Positions 25,974 to 33,107 of a stretch of 64,000 nt of DNA are shown piece after piece. The stretch spans positions 186,001-250,000 of the forward strand of contig JACKEO010000003.1 of NCBI GenBank assembly GCA_020632955.1, in the 5' to 3' direction. Within the stretch, counting starts at the first letter, position 1. The number at the start of each line of letters is the position of its first letter. This DNA is from Alphaproteobacteria bacterium. Its GTDB lineage: Bacteria; Myxococcota_A; UBA796; GCA-2862545. A program made the position numbers and the translations under genes. The notes below the pieces were generated by a model. The model saw nothing but the letters and a program-made list of their open reading frames with translations. It searched no databases and had not been told where the DNA came from.

Positions 25974-26120
25974 CTACTTCTTCGACGGCGCGTTCCCGCG
26001 CCCACCGCCGGAGGGGTTGCCCGTGGTGCTGGGGGCGTTCGCGGGCCTGCCGCCGCCCTTGCCGCCCTGGCTTCCGGTGCTGTTGCCCTTGCCCGAGTTC
26101 GAGGAACCTTGCTTGGCCAT
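25974..26120 (-). CDS. Small basic Gly/Ser/Asn/Lys-rich protein at the head of the hsd operon
   Basis: Forty-eight residues, beginning MAKQGSSNSGKGNSTGSQGG and ending GNAPSKK, before a TAG. AGGAG lies 8 bp upstream of ATG 26120. It is predicted disordered and cationic. It lies between the operator at 26168-26185 and hsdR (74-bp gap), so it is the first gene of the transcript. It could bind DNA or RNA, or act on the R-M complex; no family recognised. Confidence 0.6.
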   Translation of the reverse strand: MAKQGSSNSGKGNSTGSQGGKGGGRPANAPSTTGNPSGGGRGNAPSKK

Positions 26121-26167
26121 GAGGAGCTCCTGGTTGAGGCGTCGACCGTTCGACTGACTGCATCATA

Positions 26168-26185
26168 TTCTAACGAGAATTAGAA
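26168..26185. promoter_or_regulatory. Palindromic operator between the XRE gene and the hsd operon
   Basis: TTCTAA-CGAGAA-TTAGAA, perfect 6-bp arms, in an A+T-rich patch of the 94-bp divergent intergenic region. Its position between two divergent starts fits a shared operator and promoter controlled by the neighbouring XRE protein, as C-proteins control other R-M systems. Confidence 0.6.
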
Positions 26186-26214
26186 AGCAAAGATGATTCG
26201 CGATACGGCGCCGC

Positions 26215-26622
26215 ATGATCGTCATCGGTGACCTCCCGGACCGGCTGGTGCTCGGCAACGTGGTCGCGGCGCTTCGTGCGGAGCAGGGGCTCACGCAGGA
26301 GCAGCTCGCGCAAGCGGTCGGCATTTCCCAGCCGACGCTCTCGCGGATCGAGCGGGGGGCTTCGGTTCCCGACGTGCTCGCGTATCGCCGCCTCGCCGAG
26401 GCGCTGGGTGTCACGGCGTCCGAGCTTGACCAGCTGACCCTCGATGCTCGGGAGGGAGTGGACAAGGCCATCTCGGGTGTGGTCGGCGAGTCCACACCCG
26501 CCACCGCGTGGAAGCGCGCGATTACCGTGGCTGGGGTGGCCTTGGTCGGCGGTGTGGTGGCCTTCGCGGTCGTGCTCTTCGTCCGCAAGTGGATGGCTGC
26601 GCGAAAGGATGCAGCTTCTTGA
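26215..26622 (+). CDS. XRE-family regulator with C-terminal transmembrane helix
   Basis: A 135-residue protein. Residues 14-70 are a Cro/C1-type helix-turn-helix (LRAEQGLTQEQLAQAVGISQ, TLSRIERGAS, LAEALGV). Residues 101-123 form one strongly hydrophobic helix flanked by Arg/Lys (VRKWMAARK), so the repressor is probably tethered to the inner membrane. It is divergent from the R-M operon and next to a palindrome, so it likely regulates itself and the operon. A membrane anchor on a restriction controller is unusual and may sense envelope events. Confidence 0.8.
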   Translation: MIVIGDLPDRLVLGNVVAALRAEQGLTQEQLAQAVGISQPTLSRIERGASVPDVLAYRRLAEALGVTASELDQLTLDAREGVDKAISGVVGESTPATAWKRAITVAGVALVGGVVAFAVVLFVRKWMAARKDAAS

Positions 26623-26983
26623 TCGCGTGAGGGTCGTCCGCTGCCCGTGAGGCGGCTGCGCGCAGGAAGCGGGGTGCTTTGGCTGGGTCCCGCGGCCTGA
26701 CCTCGGGAGGCGCATGTCGGCTACGCCGCCGTGCGAGGGCGCAGCCTGGATGGCGTGTGGATGCCTCGCCAGCCTCCCTCACGCGGTTCGGTCGGCCGGC
26801 GCCCGCGCCGTGCTCGTCCTGGCGATGCGGTTCGAGTACGGCACGCGCCGCCGGCAATCCCGCTCCCGACCCCCTGCGGCCGCCGGCCCACACCTGGACC
26901 GTGCGCTCACTCGACGTCACCCGACCTCTTCGAGGTCGGGCTCGCTCGCTCGCTGCCCGTCCAGGTGATGGGCGCTCAGCAAC
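26623..26983. other. Island right-end spacer without a clear gene
   Basis: About 360 bases. An 84-codon frame from ATG 26714 (GGGAGG upstream) has no convincing composition. A 9-bp hairpin at 26920-26940 (CCCGACCTC / GAGGTCGGG) is a possible terminator. A 14-nt match to the tRNA-Asn 3' end lies at 26886-26899. Confidence 0.5.
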
Positions 26984-27012
26984 AGAGCCCGTGAGCGATG
27001 CTCACGGGCTCT
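26984..27012. terminator. Hairpin downstream of tRNA-Asn
   Basis: AGAGCCCGTGAG (26984-26995) pairs perfectly with 27001-27012 around a 5-nt loop. It starts 8 bp beyond the 3' end of the tRNA on the minus strand and probably ends its transcript. Confidence 0.65.
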
Positions 27013-27020
27013 GCGGCTGA

Positions 27021-27058
27021 CGCCCACACCTGGACTCGAACCAGGGACACACGGATTA
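27021..27058 (-). repeat. Right attachment-site repeat inside tRNA-Asn
   Basis: Identical to 17068-17105 except one base. Integration here restores an intact tRNA, as is typical. Confidence 0.85.
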
Positions 27059-27094
27059 ACAGTCCGTTGCTCTAACCAACTGAGCTATGCGGGC
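27021..27094 (-). tRNA. tRNA-Asn (anticodon GTT)
   Basis: 74 nt fold as a complete cloverleaf: acceptor GCCCGCA/TGTGGGC, D arm GCTC...GAGC, anticodon arm ACGGA-CTGTTAA-TCCGT, T arm CCTGG-TTCGAGT-CCAGG, discriminator G. CCA is not encoded. Its 3' 38 nt are the right attachment repeat of the island at 17068-27058. Confidence 0.95.
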
Positions 27095-27321
27095 AGGTGC
27101 TCGTCCAAGCGTCCGAGCCCGCGCCCCTTAGCGCACCCGCGGCCCCCCTTCAACGCCTCCGCCACACCTCGCGCGCACCTCCGCGGCCACGCCCCTCCTG
27201 TACCTGCCGACCCGCCCCCCGCAGCGCCCCCCTGCGGCATCGGGACGCCTCGCCGGCGGGCCTCCCCAGACCCGCCCGCGGGCGCCCGTCGCGGCCCCCC
27301 GGCCGCGACCCCGCTGCAGGG

Positions 27322-27642
27322 TCAGCAGGCGTCCTGGTAGGCCTGGTACTCGGTGTCGCAGGCCTCCACGTCGGCGGGCACGGCCACGCCTTCGAAGCAG
27401 GTGTACTCGAGGTCGCCTTCGCAGGCCTGCCAGGCCTGGAGGGCGTCGATGCAGGGCTGGGTGTCGGCGGTGATCTCGTAGGCGCCGCAGACCCCCTTGC
27501 AGGTCTCCACGTCGAGGTCGGGGCAGGCGGCGCCCTGCACGTCGCAGGTGGCCTCGCACTCCTCCGAGCCGGCATTGGGGCCGAAGGCGGGGCCGCAGGC
27601 GGTCAGCAGCAGGGCGAGCACGGGACGGGTGGCGCGTGGCAT
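27322..27642 (-). CDS. Small Cys-rich lipoprotein
   Basis: A 106-residue lipoprotein: lipobox LLTAC (Cys ~16), then about ten further Cys at regular spacing (CEATCDVQGAAC, CKGVC, PCIDALQAWQACEG, YTCF, ACDTEYQAYQDAC), probably paired as disulphides in an exported helical bundle. AGGAGG lies 6 bp before ATG 27642. It is divergent from the hydrolase gene. Function unknown. Confidence 0.75.
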   Translation of the reverse strand: MPRATRPVLALLLTACGPAFGPNAGSEECEATCDVQGAACPDLDVETCKGVCGAYEITADTQPCIDALQAWQACEGDLEYTCFEGVAVPADVEACDTEYQAYQDAC

Positions 27643-27764
27643 GGGGTCCTCCTGGATCCTCGGCGGGCACCTACCGCCGGGCGGGCCCGCCCTGGTCGGC
27701 CTCCACAATTGTTCCCGGCCGCGCCGCGGCGCCCGGCCTGCTACGCTCGGCGCGGGAGGCCGCC

Positions 27765-28625
27765 CTGATCCCCCTCGACGCCTGGTACGACGGCACCCGC
27801 ACCACCACCGTGGCGGGCCACCGCGTCTGCGCCCGCAGCGAGGGGGCAGGGGAGGTGCTCGTGTGCCTGCACGGCTTCCCCACCAGCTCCTGGGACTTCG
27901 CGCCCCTCTGGCCCGAGCTCACCGCGCGCTTCGACGTGATCGCGCCCGACCTCGTGGGCCTCGGCCGCAGCGACAAGGCCGCGCGACCCATCACCGTGGG
28001 CCTGCAGGCCGACGTGGTGCTCGGGTTGCTGGAGGCCGAGGGCGTCACCGAGGCCCACCTGTTCGTGCACGACCTGGGCGACACCGTGGCCCAGGAGCTC
28101 CTCGCCCGGCAGGCCGAGGGGGCCAGCCCTGTGCGCTGGCGCTCCTGCCTGCTGCTCAACGGCGGGCTCTTCCCCGAGACCCACCGGCCGCGGCTCATCC
28201 AGCGCCTGCTCGCCTCGCCCGTGGGCCCGGTGGTGGCGTGGTTCAGCACCGAGCGCACCTTCCGCCGCAACCTGGCGGCCACCTTCGGCCCCCACACCCA
28301 GCCCGACGAGGCCTTCCTCGCCGGCGGCTGGACGCTGCTGGCGGCCGACGGCGGCCGCGCCGCGCTGCCCTGGCTCATCCGCTACATGCACGAGCGCCGC
28401 ACCCACCGCGCCCGCTGGGTGGGCGTGCTGGAGCGCCCGGTGGTGCCCACGCGCTTCGTGAACGGCGCCCTCGACCCCGTGTCGGGGCGCCACGCCGCCG
28501 AGCGCTACCGGGCGCTGGTGCCCGACGCCGACGTGGTGCTGCTCGAGCAGCTGGGCCACTACCCCCACGTGGAGGACCCGCCGGCCGTGCTCGCGGCCTT
28601 CCTCGACTTCCACGCCACCCTGTGA
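27765..28625 (+). CDS. Alpha/beta hydrolase, epoxide-hydrolase/MEST-like
   Basis: About 286 residues. Oxyanion motif HGFP (36-39) and nucleophile elbow VHDLGDT with Asp103 in place of Ser, as in epoxide hydrolases and haloalkane dehalogenases; HDxGD followed by TVAQELL is close to the MEST subgroup. An acid near NGALDPVSG and His in LGHYPHVEDP complete the triad. The natural substrate is unknown. No ATG, GTG or TTG fits well. CTG 27765 has a GGGAGG 5 bp upstream, whereas the in-frame GTG 27636 would overlap the divergent gene. Confidence 0.8.
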   Translation: MIPLDAWYDGTRTTTVAGHRVCARSEGAGEVLVCLHGFPTSSWDFAPLWPELTARFDVIAPDLVGLGRSDKAARPITVGLQADVVLGLLEAEGVTEAHLFVHDLGDTVAQELLARQAEGASPVRWRSCLLLNGGLFPETHRPRLIQRLLASPVGPVVAWFSTERTFRRNLAATFGPHTQPDEAFLAGGWTLLAADGGRAALPWLIRYMHERRTHRARWVGVLERPVVPTRFVNGALDPVSGRHAAERYRALVPDADVVLLEQLGHYPHVEDPPAVLAAFLDFHATL

Positions 28626-28628
28626 CGC

Positions 28629-29744
28629 CTACTCCCCGCCCTCCCGGCCCGCCGACCCTTCCTCCTCTCGCGACGGCGCCCCCTCCTCCAGCTCGTACCG
28701 GAAGGTGAGCTCCGCCCCCTTCGGCGGCACCCATCCCGTCACCACCACCGCGTTCTGCTGGGCGTCGTACGTGTAGGGGAAGCAGCGGTCGGCCTCGGGC
28801 TGGGCGCACGCGCGACCGGGCGCCGCCGTGTCGACCGTCGCGTCGGCGTCGAGGCCCACGAGCACCGTGTCGGCCAGGGCCACCTCCACCTCGAGGGTGC
28901 CCGCCCGGGGGCGCTGGGACAGCGGGTAGCTGCGCCTGAGCAGGCTCGCGTGCTCGCCCACGTCGGCGAGGGCGGGGCCGAGGTCCCAGGTGCAGTACGA
29001 CCGGAACAGGCCGCCCGTCTGCTCGGCCGCCCGCACGTAGGCGGTGCCCGCCTCGATGTGCGAGACCACGTCGCCGTCGGCGTCGCGGAGGACGCATCCG
29101 GCGTTCTTGGTGCCGGAGATGGCCGACAGGGAGGTGGGCGCACCGGCCGCCAGGGCCAGCTCCGCGAACAGGTCCGCCACCTCCTCCGGGGAGACGGCGC
29201 CTCCGTCGTCCTCGTCGGTGTACACCAGCGCGTGCAGCGCGGCGCCCTTGCGGCGGAAGCCGACGTTCGCCTCCTGGAGTGCCACGGAGCGGTTCCGCAG
29301 CGTGAGGGTGACGGCCTGCAGGCCCTGCTCGTCCTCGCGCTGGGCGGGCGCGGCCTCGACCAGCCGCGCGAAGGCTCCGGCCACCTCGGCGGTGTGGGCG
29401 TCGAGCACCTTCAGGCCGTCCACCTCCACCAGCCGGCCGCGCGGACCGTCTCGCTCGGTGTCGGTGGTGATGAGGCCCAGGTGCCAGTCGATCCGCTGCG
29501 CCGCGAGCACCCCGAAGAGCGAGGGCATCGCCGCCACGAGCCGGGGGATCTGGTGGAAGTTCGAGGCCGACGTGTCGAGCACCACCAGCAGGTCCACGCC
29601 GCGCTCCCGCGTCTCGACCACCACCTCCTCCTCGAGCTCCACCAGCGAAGGCACTCTCCGCGGGGGCCACGTCAGCGAGTCGTTGATCTGCGGCAGCTGG
29701 GCGCAGGCGGCGAGGGCGAAGACGGCAGGGAGCACGGCACGCAT
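28629..29744 (-). CDS. vWA-domain lipoprotein (paralogue of 3579-4682)
   Basis: A 371-residue lipoprotein (LAAC at ~13-16). MIDAS motif DTSAS within VDLLVVLDTSAS; the VYTDEDDGG strand corresponds to VISDEEDQS in the first copy. The N-terminus before the vWA domain is acidic. The C-terminus FPYTYDAQQN...ELTFRYEL matches the closing module of the other copy. ATG 29744 follows a GGGGGG-rich ribosome site, with a TAGGAT -10-like box at 29772-29777. It converges on the hydrolase gene with 3 bp between stops. Confidence 0.8.
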   Translation of the reverse strand: MRAVLPAVFALAACAQLPQINDSLTWPPRRVPSLVELEEEVVVETRERGVDLLVVLDTSASNFHQIPRLVAAMPSLFGVLAAQRIDWHLGLITTDTERDGPRGRLVEVDGLKVLDAHTAEVAGAFARLVEAAPAQREDEQGLQAVTLTLRNRSVALQEANVGFRRKGAALHALVYTDEDDGGAVSPEEVADLFAELALAAGAPTSLSAISGTKNAGCVLRDADGDVVSHIEAGTAYVRAAEQTGGLFRSYCTWDLGPALADVGEHASLLRRSYPLSQRPRAGTLEVEVALADTVLVGLDADATVDTAAPGRACAQPEADRCFPYTYDAQQNAVVVTGWVPPKGAELTFRYELEEGAPSREEEGSAGREGGE

Positions 29745-29771
29745 GGACACCCCCCTGGGTGGGTCCCGCGG

Positions 29772-29777
29772 ATCCTA
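29772..29777 (-). promoter_or_regulatory. -10-like box TAGGAT of the vWA lipoprotein gene
   Basis: TAnnnT hexamer on the minus strand, 27 nt before the start codon. Similar boxes precede several genes here at 17-27 nt; no clear -35 box. Confidence 0.3.
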
Positions 29778-29807
29778 CCGTGCGATGGGCACGATCGCGC
29801 CCTCTTC

Positions 29808-30821
29808 CTACGCCGCCTTCGCCTTCCGCCGCGCCCGCTCCTTCGCCACGATGTCCTCGGCCTCGAGCCAGGCGTAGATCCCCCGCACCGTGTCCTCCAC
29901 CGGGCGGCGCGTGTAGCCCAGCTCCCGCTCCGCCTTCGCGCTCGACATCTCGGGGTTGGCGGTGAGCGCGTCCAGCGCCTCCTTCGTCACCGGCGGCCGC
30001 TGGCCCATCCGTTCCAGCACCGGGCCCGCCCGGTAGAGCACCCGCAGGAACCACATCGGGATGGGCTGGGGCGGCACCGGCTTGCCCGTCACCTCCTGCG
30101 CGAGCCGCCCGAGCGCCACGTTGGTGTTCCAGTGGCCCCCGAGGATGTAGCTCTCGCCGGGGCGCCCCTTGTCCATCGCCTGCAGGGCACCCTCGGCCAC
30201 GTCGCGCACGTCCACCCAGTTGAAGCCCCCGGGACCCACGCGGCCGATGTTCCCGCGCAGCACGGCACGGAAGAACTTGCCCATGCGGCTGGGCTTGTAG
30301 TCGTAGGGCCCGATCACGCCGCAGGGGTGGATCACCACCACCTCGAGGCCGCCCTTCGCCGCCTCCTCCAGCACCGCCAGCTGCCCCTCGGCCTTCGACA
30401 CGTTGTAGGCCGAGCTGCTGCGCCCGATGGCCAGCGGGGTGGCCTCGGTGACCGGCGCGCCGTGGGTGTCGATGTCGAAGGCGTGCACGCTGCTGGTGTG
30501 CACCATGCGCCGCACGCCGGCGGCCGCCGCGGCCCGCGCCACCGCGCGCGCGCCCTCCACGTTCACCGACGGCACCAGCCCGCCCTTGTCGCCGCTGGTG
30601 GAGATCACCGACGCCAGGTGGAAGAGCGTGTCGCCCTCGGCCATCACCGAGGCCAGGAAGGCCGCATCGCGGATGTCGCCCTCGAAGACCTCCACGTCGA
30701 GGCCCTCGAGTCCGGGGCCGGCCGACAGGTCGACCGCCTTCACGCGCTCCCCGCGGGCGAGCAGGGCGCGCACGAGGGTGGCGCCGAGGTGGCCTCCGGC
30801 GCCGGTGACGATGGCTGGCAT
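29808..30821 (-). CDS. NAD-dependent epimerase/dehydratase (extended SDR)
   Basis: A 337-residue Rossmann protein: GAGGHLG at 7-13 binds NAD(P), catalytic YNVSK follows, with HTSSVHAF upstream carrying the Ser. PxGVIGPYD and the C-terminal substrate domain resemble 3-beta-hydroxysteroid dehydrogenase or dihydroflavonol reductase-type SDRs. The substrate is not determinable. The Lys/Ala-rich tail is KERARRKAKAA. Start ATG 30821. Confidence 0.85.
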   Translation of the reverse strand: MPAIVTGAGGHLGATLVRALLARGERVKAVDLSAGPGLEGLDVEVFEGDIRDAAFLASVMAEGDTLFHLASVISTSGDKGGLVPSVNVEGARAVARAAAAAGVRRMVHTSSVHAFDIDTHGAPVTEATPLAIGRSSSAYNVSKAEGQLAVLEEAAKGGLEVVVIHPCGVIGPYDYKPSRMGKFFRAVLRGNIGRVGPGGFNWVDVRDVAEGALQAMDKGRPGESYILGGHWNTNVALGRLAQEVTGKPVPPQPIPMWFLRVLYRAGPVLERMGQRPPVTKEALDALTANPEMSSAKAERELGYTRRPVEDTVRGIYAWLEAEDIVAKERARRKAKAA

Positions 30822-30881
30822 GGATGGTCCAGGGAAGGGGGGCGAGGCGTGTATCCGGTCGTGGGCGCCGCGGGTGCCGTC

Positions 30882-31511
30882 CTAGGCCCCGCTCCGCGCC
30901 GCCTCCACCACGGGCCGCACCCGCGCCGCCAGGGCCTCAAGCCCGGGGTCCACCACCTGCCGTGAGGCCAGCGCCGCCACGGTGTCGAGCAGGTAGTCCG
31001 CACCCAGCGCACGCTCCCCGCGGACCCGCGGCGTGGCCGCGAGCAGGATGGCCGCCACCGTGGTCTCGTCGAGGTCGGGCGCGTGCCACGGACCCGGGCG
31101 GCTCACATAGGTGAGGCCGGGCCAGGTGCCCTCCTCGCGATCGATGGGCAGCACCGTGGCGGTGTAGCCGTCGGTGGGACGCGGCGGGTCGCCCACGCCC
31201 TCACGCCGATCCAGCAGGGTGCGCACCTCGCGGGCCACCGCGGCGGGCCACCGCAGCAGCAGGCCGTGCACCCGCTCGCCGCGGACCGCGCCCGCCTGCA
31301 CCTCGTGGACGCCCAGGCAGAGCGACACGCGACGCCGCCCGTCCGTCCAGCCCTCCACGGCCGGCCCGAGCGGCGCGTCGGCCTCGGTGCAGCCCCGCGT
31401 GAGGCTGCGCTTCTCGAAGGCCCGCCGCCAGCCGGTCAGCCACGCGGGCGTGACCTCCTCCAGCGCGTCGGCCCGCGGCGGGTCCACCATCAGCGACCCG
31501 TAGGCGAACAC
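30882..31511 (-). CDS. ChaC/gamma-glutamylcyclotransferase-like protein
   Basis: About 209 residues. The N-terminus VFAYGSLM is the glycine-rich substrate loop of the gamma-glutamylcyclotransferase fold. The catalytic Glu is probably in the DREEGTWPGLTY or TRGCTEAD region. It may degrade glutathione or gamma-glutamyl peptides. GTG 31511 begins right at the conserved strand. A CTG at 31529 overlaps the upstream stop as CTGA and has GAGGT before it, so coupled translation from CTG is possible. It follows the lipase-maturation-factor-like gene. Confidence 0.6.
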   Translation of the reverse strand: MFAYGSLMVDPPRADALEEVTPAWLTGWRRAFEKRSLTRGCTEADAPLGPAVEGWTDGRRRVSLCLGVHEVQAGAVRGERVHGLLLRWPAAVAREVRTLLDRREGVGDPPRPTDGYTATVLPIDREEGTWPGLTYVSRPGPWHAPDLDETTVAAILLAATPRVRGERALGADYLLDTVAALASRQVVDPGLEALAARVRPVVEAARSGA

Positions 31512-31525
31512 CTGGAGCGTGCCCG

Positions 31526-33070
31526 TCAGCGCCGGACCTCGGGGCAGTAGGGGCCGAGGCGCTCGCGGGTCCACCATGTGCCCTCCGGGGCGTCGCTGCC
31601 GGCGAAGGCGTAACGGTACAGCACCATGCGCGTCGCGTCGGGGGGCCGGGCGGTGCGCAGGCGCAGGTCGCCCACGAGGTCGGCCACGGGCGCCTCGCCC
31701 AGCACGAGGCGCTTCTGCAGGCTGTGCACCCACGGGTTGCCACGACAGGTGCCGAGCCCGGCGAACCACAGCTGCCAGTCCAGCCGCGGCATGTGGGGCG
31801 CCACCTGGGCGGGCTCACGGCTCACGTCCGAGGTCTGCCAGCGCCAGGTGAGCTCGGTCCACTCGCCGTCGCCCCAGCGGGCCTCCAGCACGGGGATGGG
31901 CCGCTCCGTGGTCATCACGGCGAACAGCCCGTAGTGGTTCACCGTGCGCCAGGGGGAGGCGAGGCGACGCACCTCCTCGAGGGGCGCGGGCAGCTCCACG
32001 CCGGCGTAGCGGGGGCCGATGCCCACGAGGCTCACGGCGAAGAGCAGGGCCGCCACGGTGCCCGCCGCCCACGTCGCGGCCCGGGAGGGGGCCTCGCGCA
32101 CCACGGGGGGCGCGAGCCGGCCCCGCAGGGTGGGCAGATCGGCGTCCTGCAGGGCGGCGAGGCAGAGCACCCCCGTGAGGAGCTGGAAGAAGCCGTAGTT
32201 CCCGGTGGCCGCCAGCGCGGCCATCAGCAGGGCGATCGACCCGGCCGCCGCGAGGCGCACGCCGCGCACCGGCAGCAGCACGCCCCACACGAGCAGCAGC
32301 TCCACCACGAACATCCCGGCCGCGCTCACGCCGTGCACCCAGGCCGGCAGCGCGTGGGCGCTCCACGACAGGGGATTGGGCAGGGGCTGGGTCATGTAGT
32401 GGTAGGTGAGCGCGCTGAAGTCCCGCCAGGTGGGGTCGCCGCTGGTGAGCTTCACCAGCCCCCCGAAGAAGACGAGGCGGAACAGGATCCACCGCAGCAG
32501 CCACCACCCCGCCTCGGGCGCCGCGCGGCCCTCGCGCCAGCCCCACGGCGCCACCAGCATCGCGGCGAAGCTCACCTCGATGAGCAGCACGTCCCACTGG
32601 AAGGACAGGAAGGCCTGCCCCAGCACCGACAGCGACAGGTAGCTGGCCCACACCACCAGCAGGGCCGGCCCCACCAGCCGCCCCGCGATCACCGCGAGGC
32701 TGGCGAGCACGCCGGCGCCGGCCAGCAGGTGCATGCCGGTGCGCGGCAGGAACCAGCCCAGGGTGGGGGCGTGCTGCACCCGGGTCCACGCATTCGACAG
32801 GTGCAGGCGCGCGGCCTCGATCATCCCCGCGCCGTCGGGCACGGGCGGCAGCTCCTTTCGACCCACCAGGGTGCCCTCGATGGCGCGCAGCCAGTCGTGG
32901 GCGGGCAGGATCCCCCGGGGTCCCACCAGCCCGTCCAGCTGCACCCACAGCGACAGGAAGGCGATCAGCTGCACCACGCCGAGGCCCGTGAGGAACAGGC
33001 GTCGGACGCTGGGGACCGCGCGACCGGGCTCGGTCTTGCGCGCGCGACGGGGGCGAGGTGTGGACGGCAC
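31526..33070 (-). CDS. Lipase-maturation-factor-like membrane protein
   Basis: A 514-residue polytopic protein with about eight to ten helices. Family-type phrases are SFQWDVLLIEVSF, WRDFSALTYHYMTQPLPNP and TGNYGFFQLLTGVLCLAAL, as in LMF1/LMF2, endoplasmic-reticulum factors that help lipases fold in animals; bacterial members are uncharacterised. The C-terminal soluble part has WQLWFAGLG...NPWVHSLQKRLL, also family-typical. Start GTG 33070 is the only start before the first helix but lacks a good ribosome site. Divergent from the ceramidase-like lipoprotein. Confidence 0.8.
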   Translation of the reverse strand: MPSTPRPRRARKTEPGRAVPSVRRLFLTGLGVVQLIAFLSLWVQLDGLVGPRGILPAHDWLRAIEGTLVGRKELPPVPDGAGMIEAARLHLSNAWTRVQHAPTLGWFLPRTGMHLLAGAGVLASLAVIAGRLVGPALLVVWASYLSLSVLGQAFLSFQWDVLLIEVSFAAMLVAPWGWREGRAAPEAGWWLLRWILFRLVFFGGLVKLTSGDPTWRDFSALTYHYMTQPLPNPLSWSAHALPAWVHGVSAAGMFVVELLLVWGVLLPVRGVRLAAAGSIALLMAALAATGNYGFFQLLTGVLCLAALQDADLPTLRGRLAPPVVREAPSRAATWAAGTVAALLFAVSLVGIGPRYAGVELPAPLEEVRRLASPWRTVNHYGLFAVMTTERPIPVLEARWGDGEWTELTWRWQTSDVSREPAQVAPHMPRLDWQLWFAGLGTCRGNPWVHSLQKRLVLGEAPVADLVGDLRLRTARPPDATRMVLYRYAFAGSDAPEGTWWTRERLGPYCPEVRR

Positions 33071-33080
33071 GCCGCACGGC

Positions 33081-33086
33081 TATCAT
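33081..33086 (+). promoter_or_regulatory. -10-like box TATCAT of the ceramidase-like gene
   Basis: TAnnnT hexamer 21 nt before ATG 33108, in the 37-bp divergent gap. No clear -35. Confidence 0.3.
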
Positions 33087-33107
33087 CGCGCACCTCGTGG
33101 AGGTCCC

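Larger units (their letters stand above)
17068..27058. mobile_element. Genomic island integrated at tRNA-Asn
   Basis: The island is bounded by 38-bp direct repeats of the tRNA-Asn 3' half (17068-17105 and 27021-27058, 37/38 identical). Contents: an IS630-type element, a type I restriction-modification operon with extra genes, and its divergent regulator. Some genes (notably the HEPN and hsdS genes) look less G+C-rich than the flanks. No integrase, excisionase or transfer gene is seen; the element may be a mobilised relic or depend on enzymes encoded elsewhere. Confidence 0.8.

Noticed and set aside
26714..26968. Small protein gene (84 codons) with GGGAGG before ATG
   Set aside because: Cys/Arg/Ser-rich chance composition; frames on either side are equally open and it crosses a hairpin.
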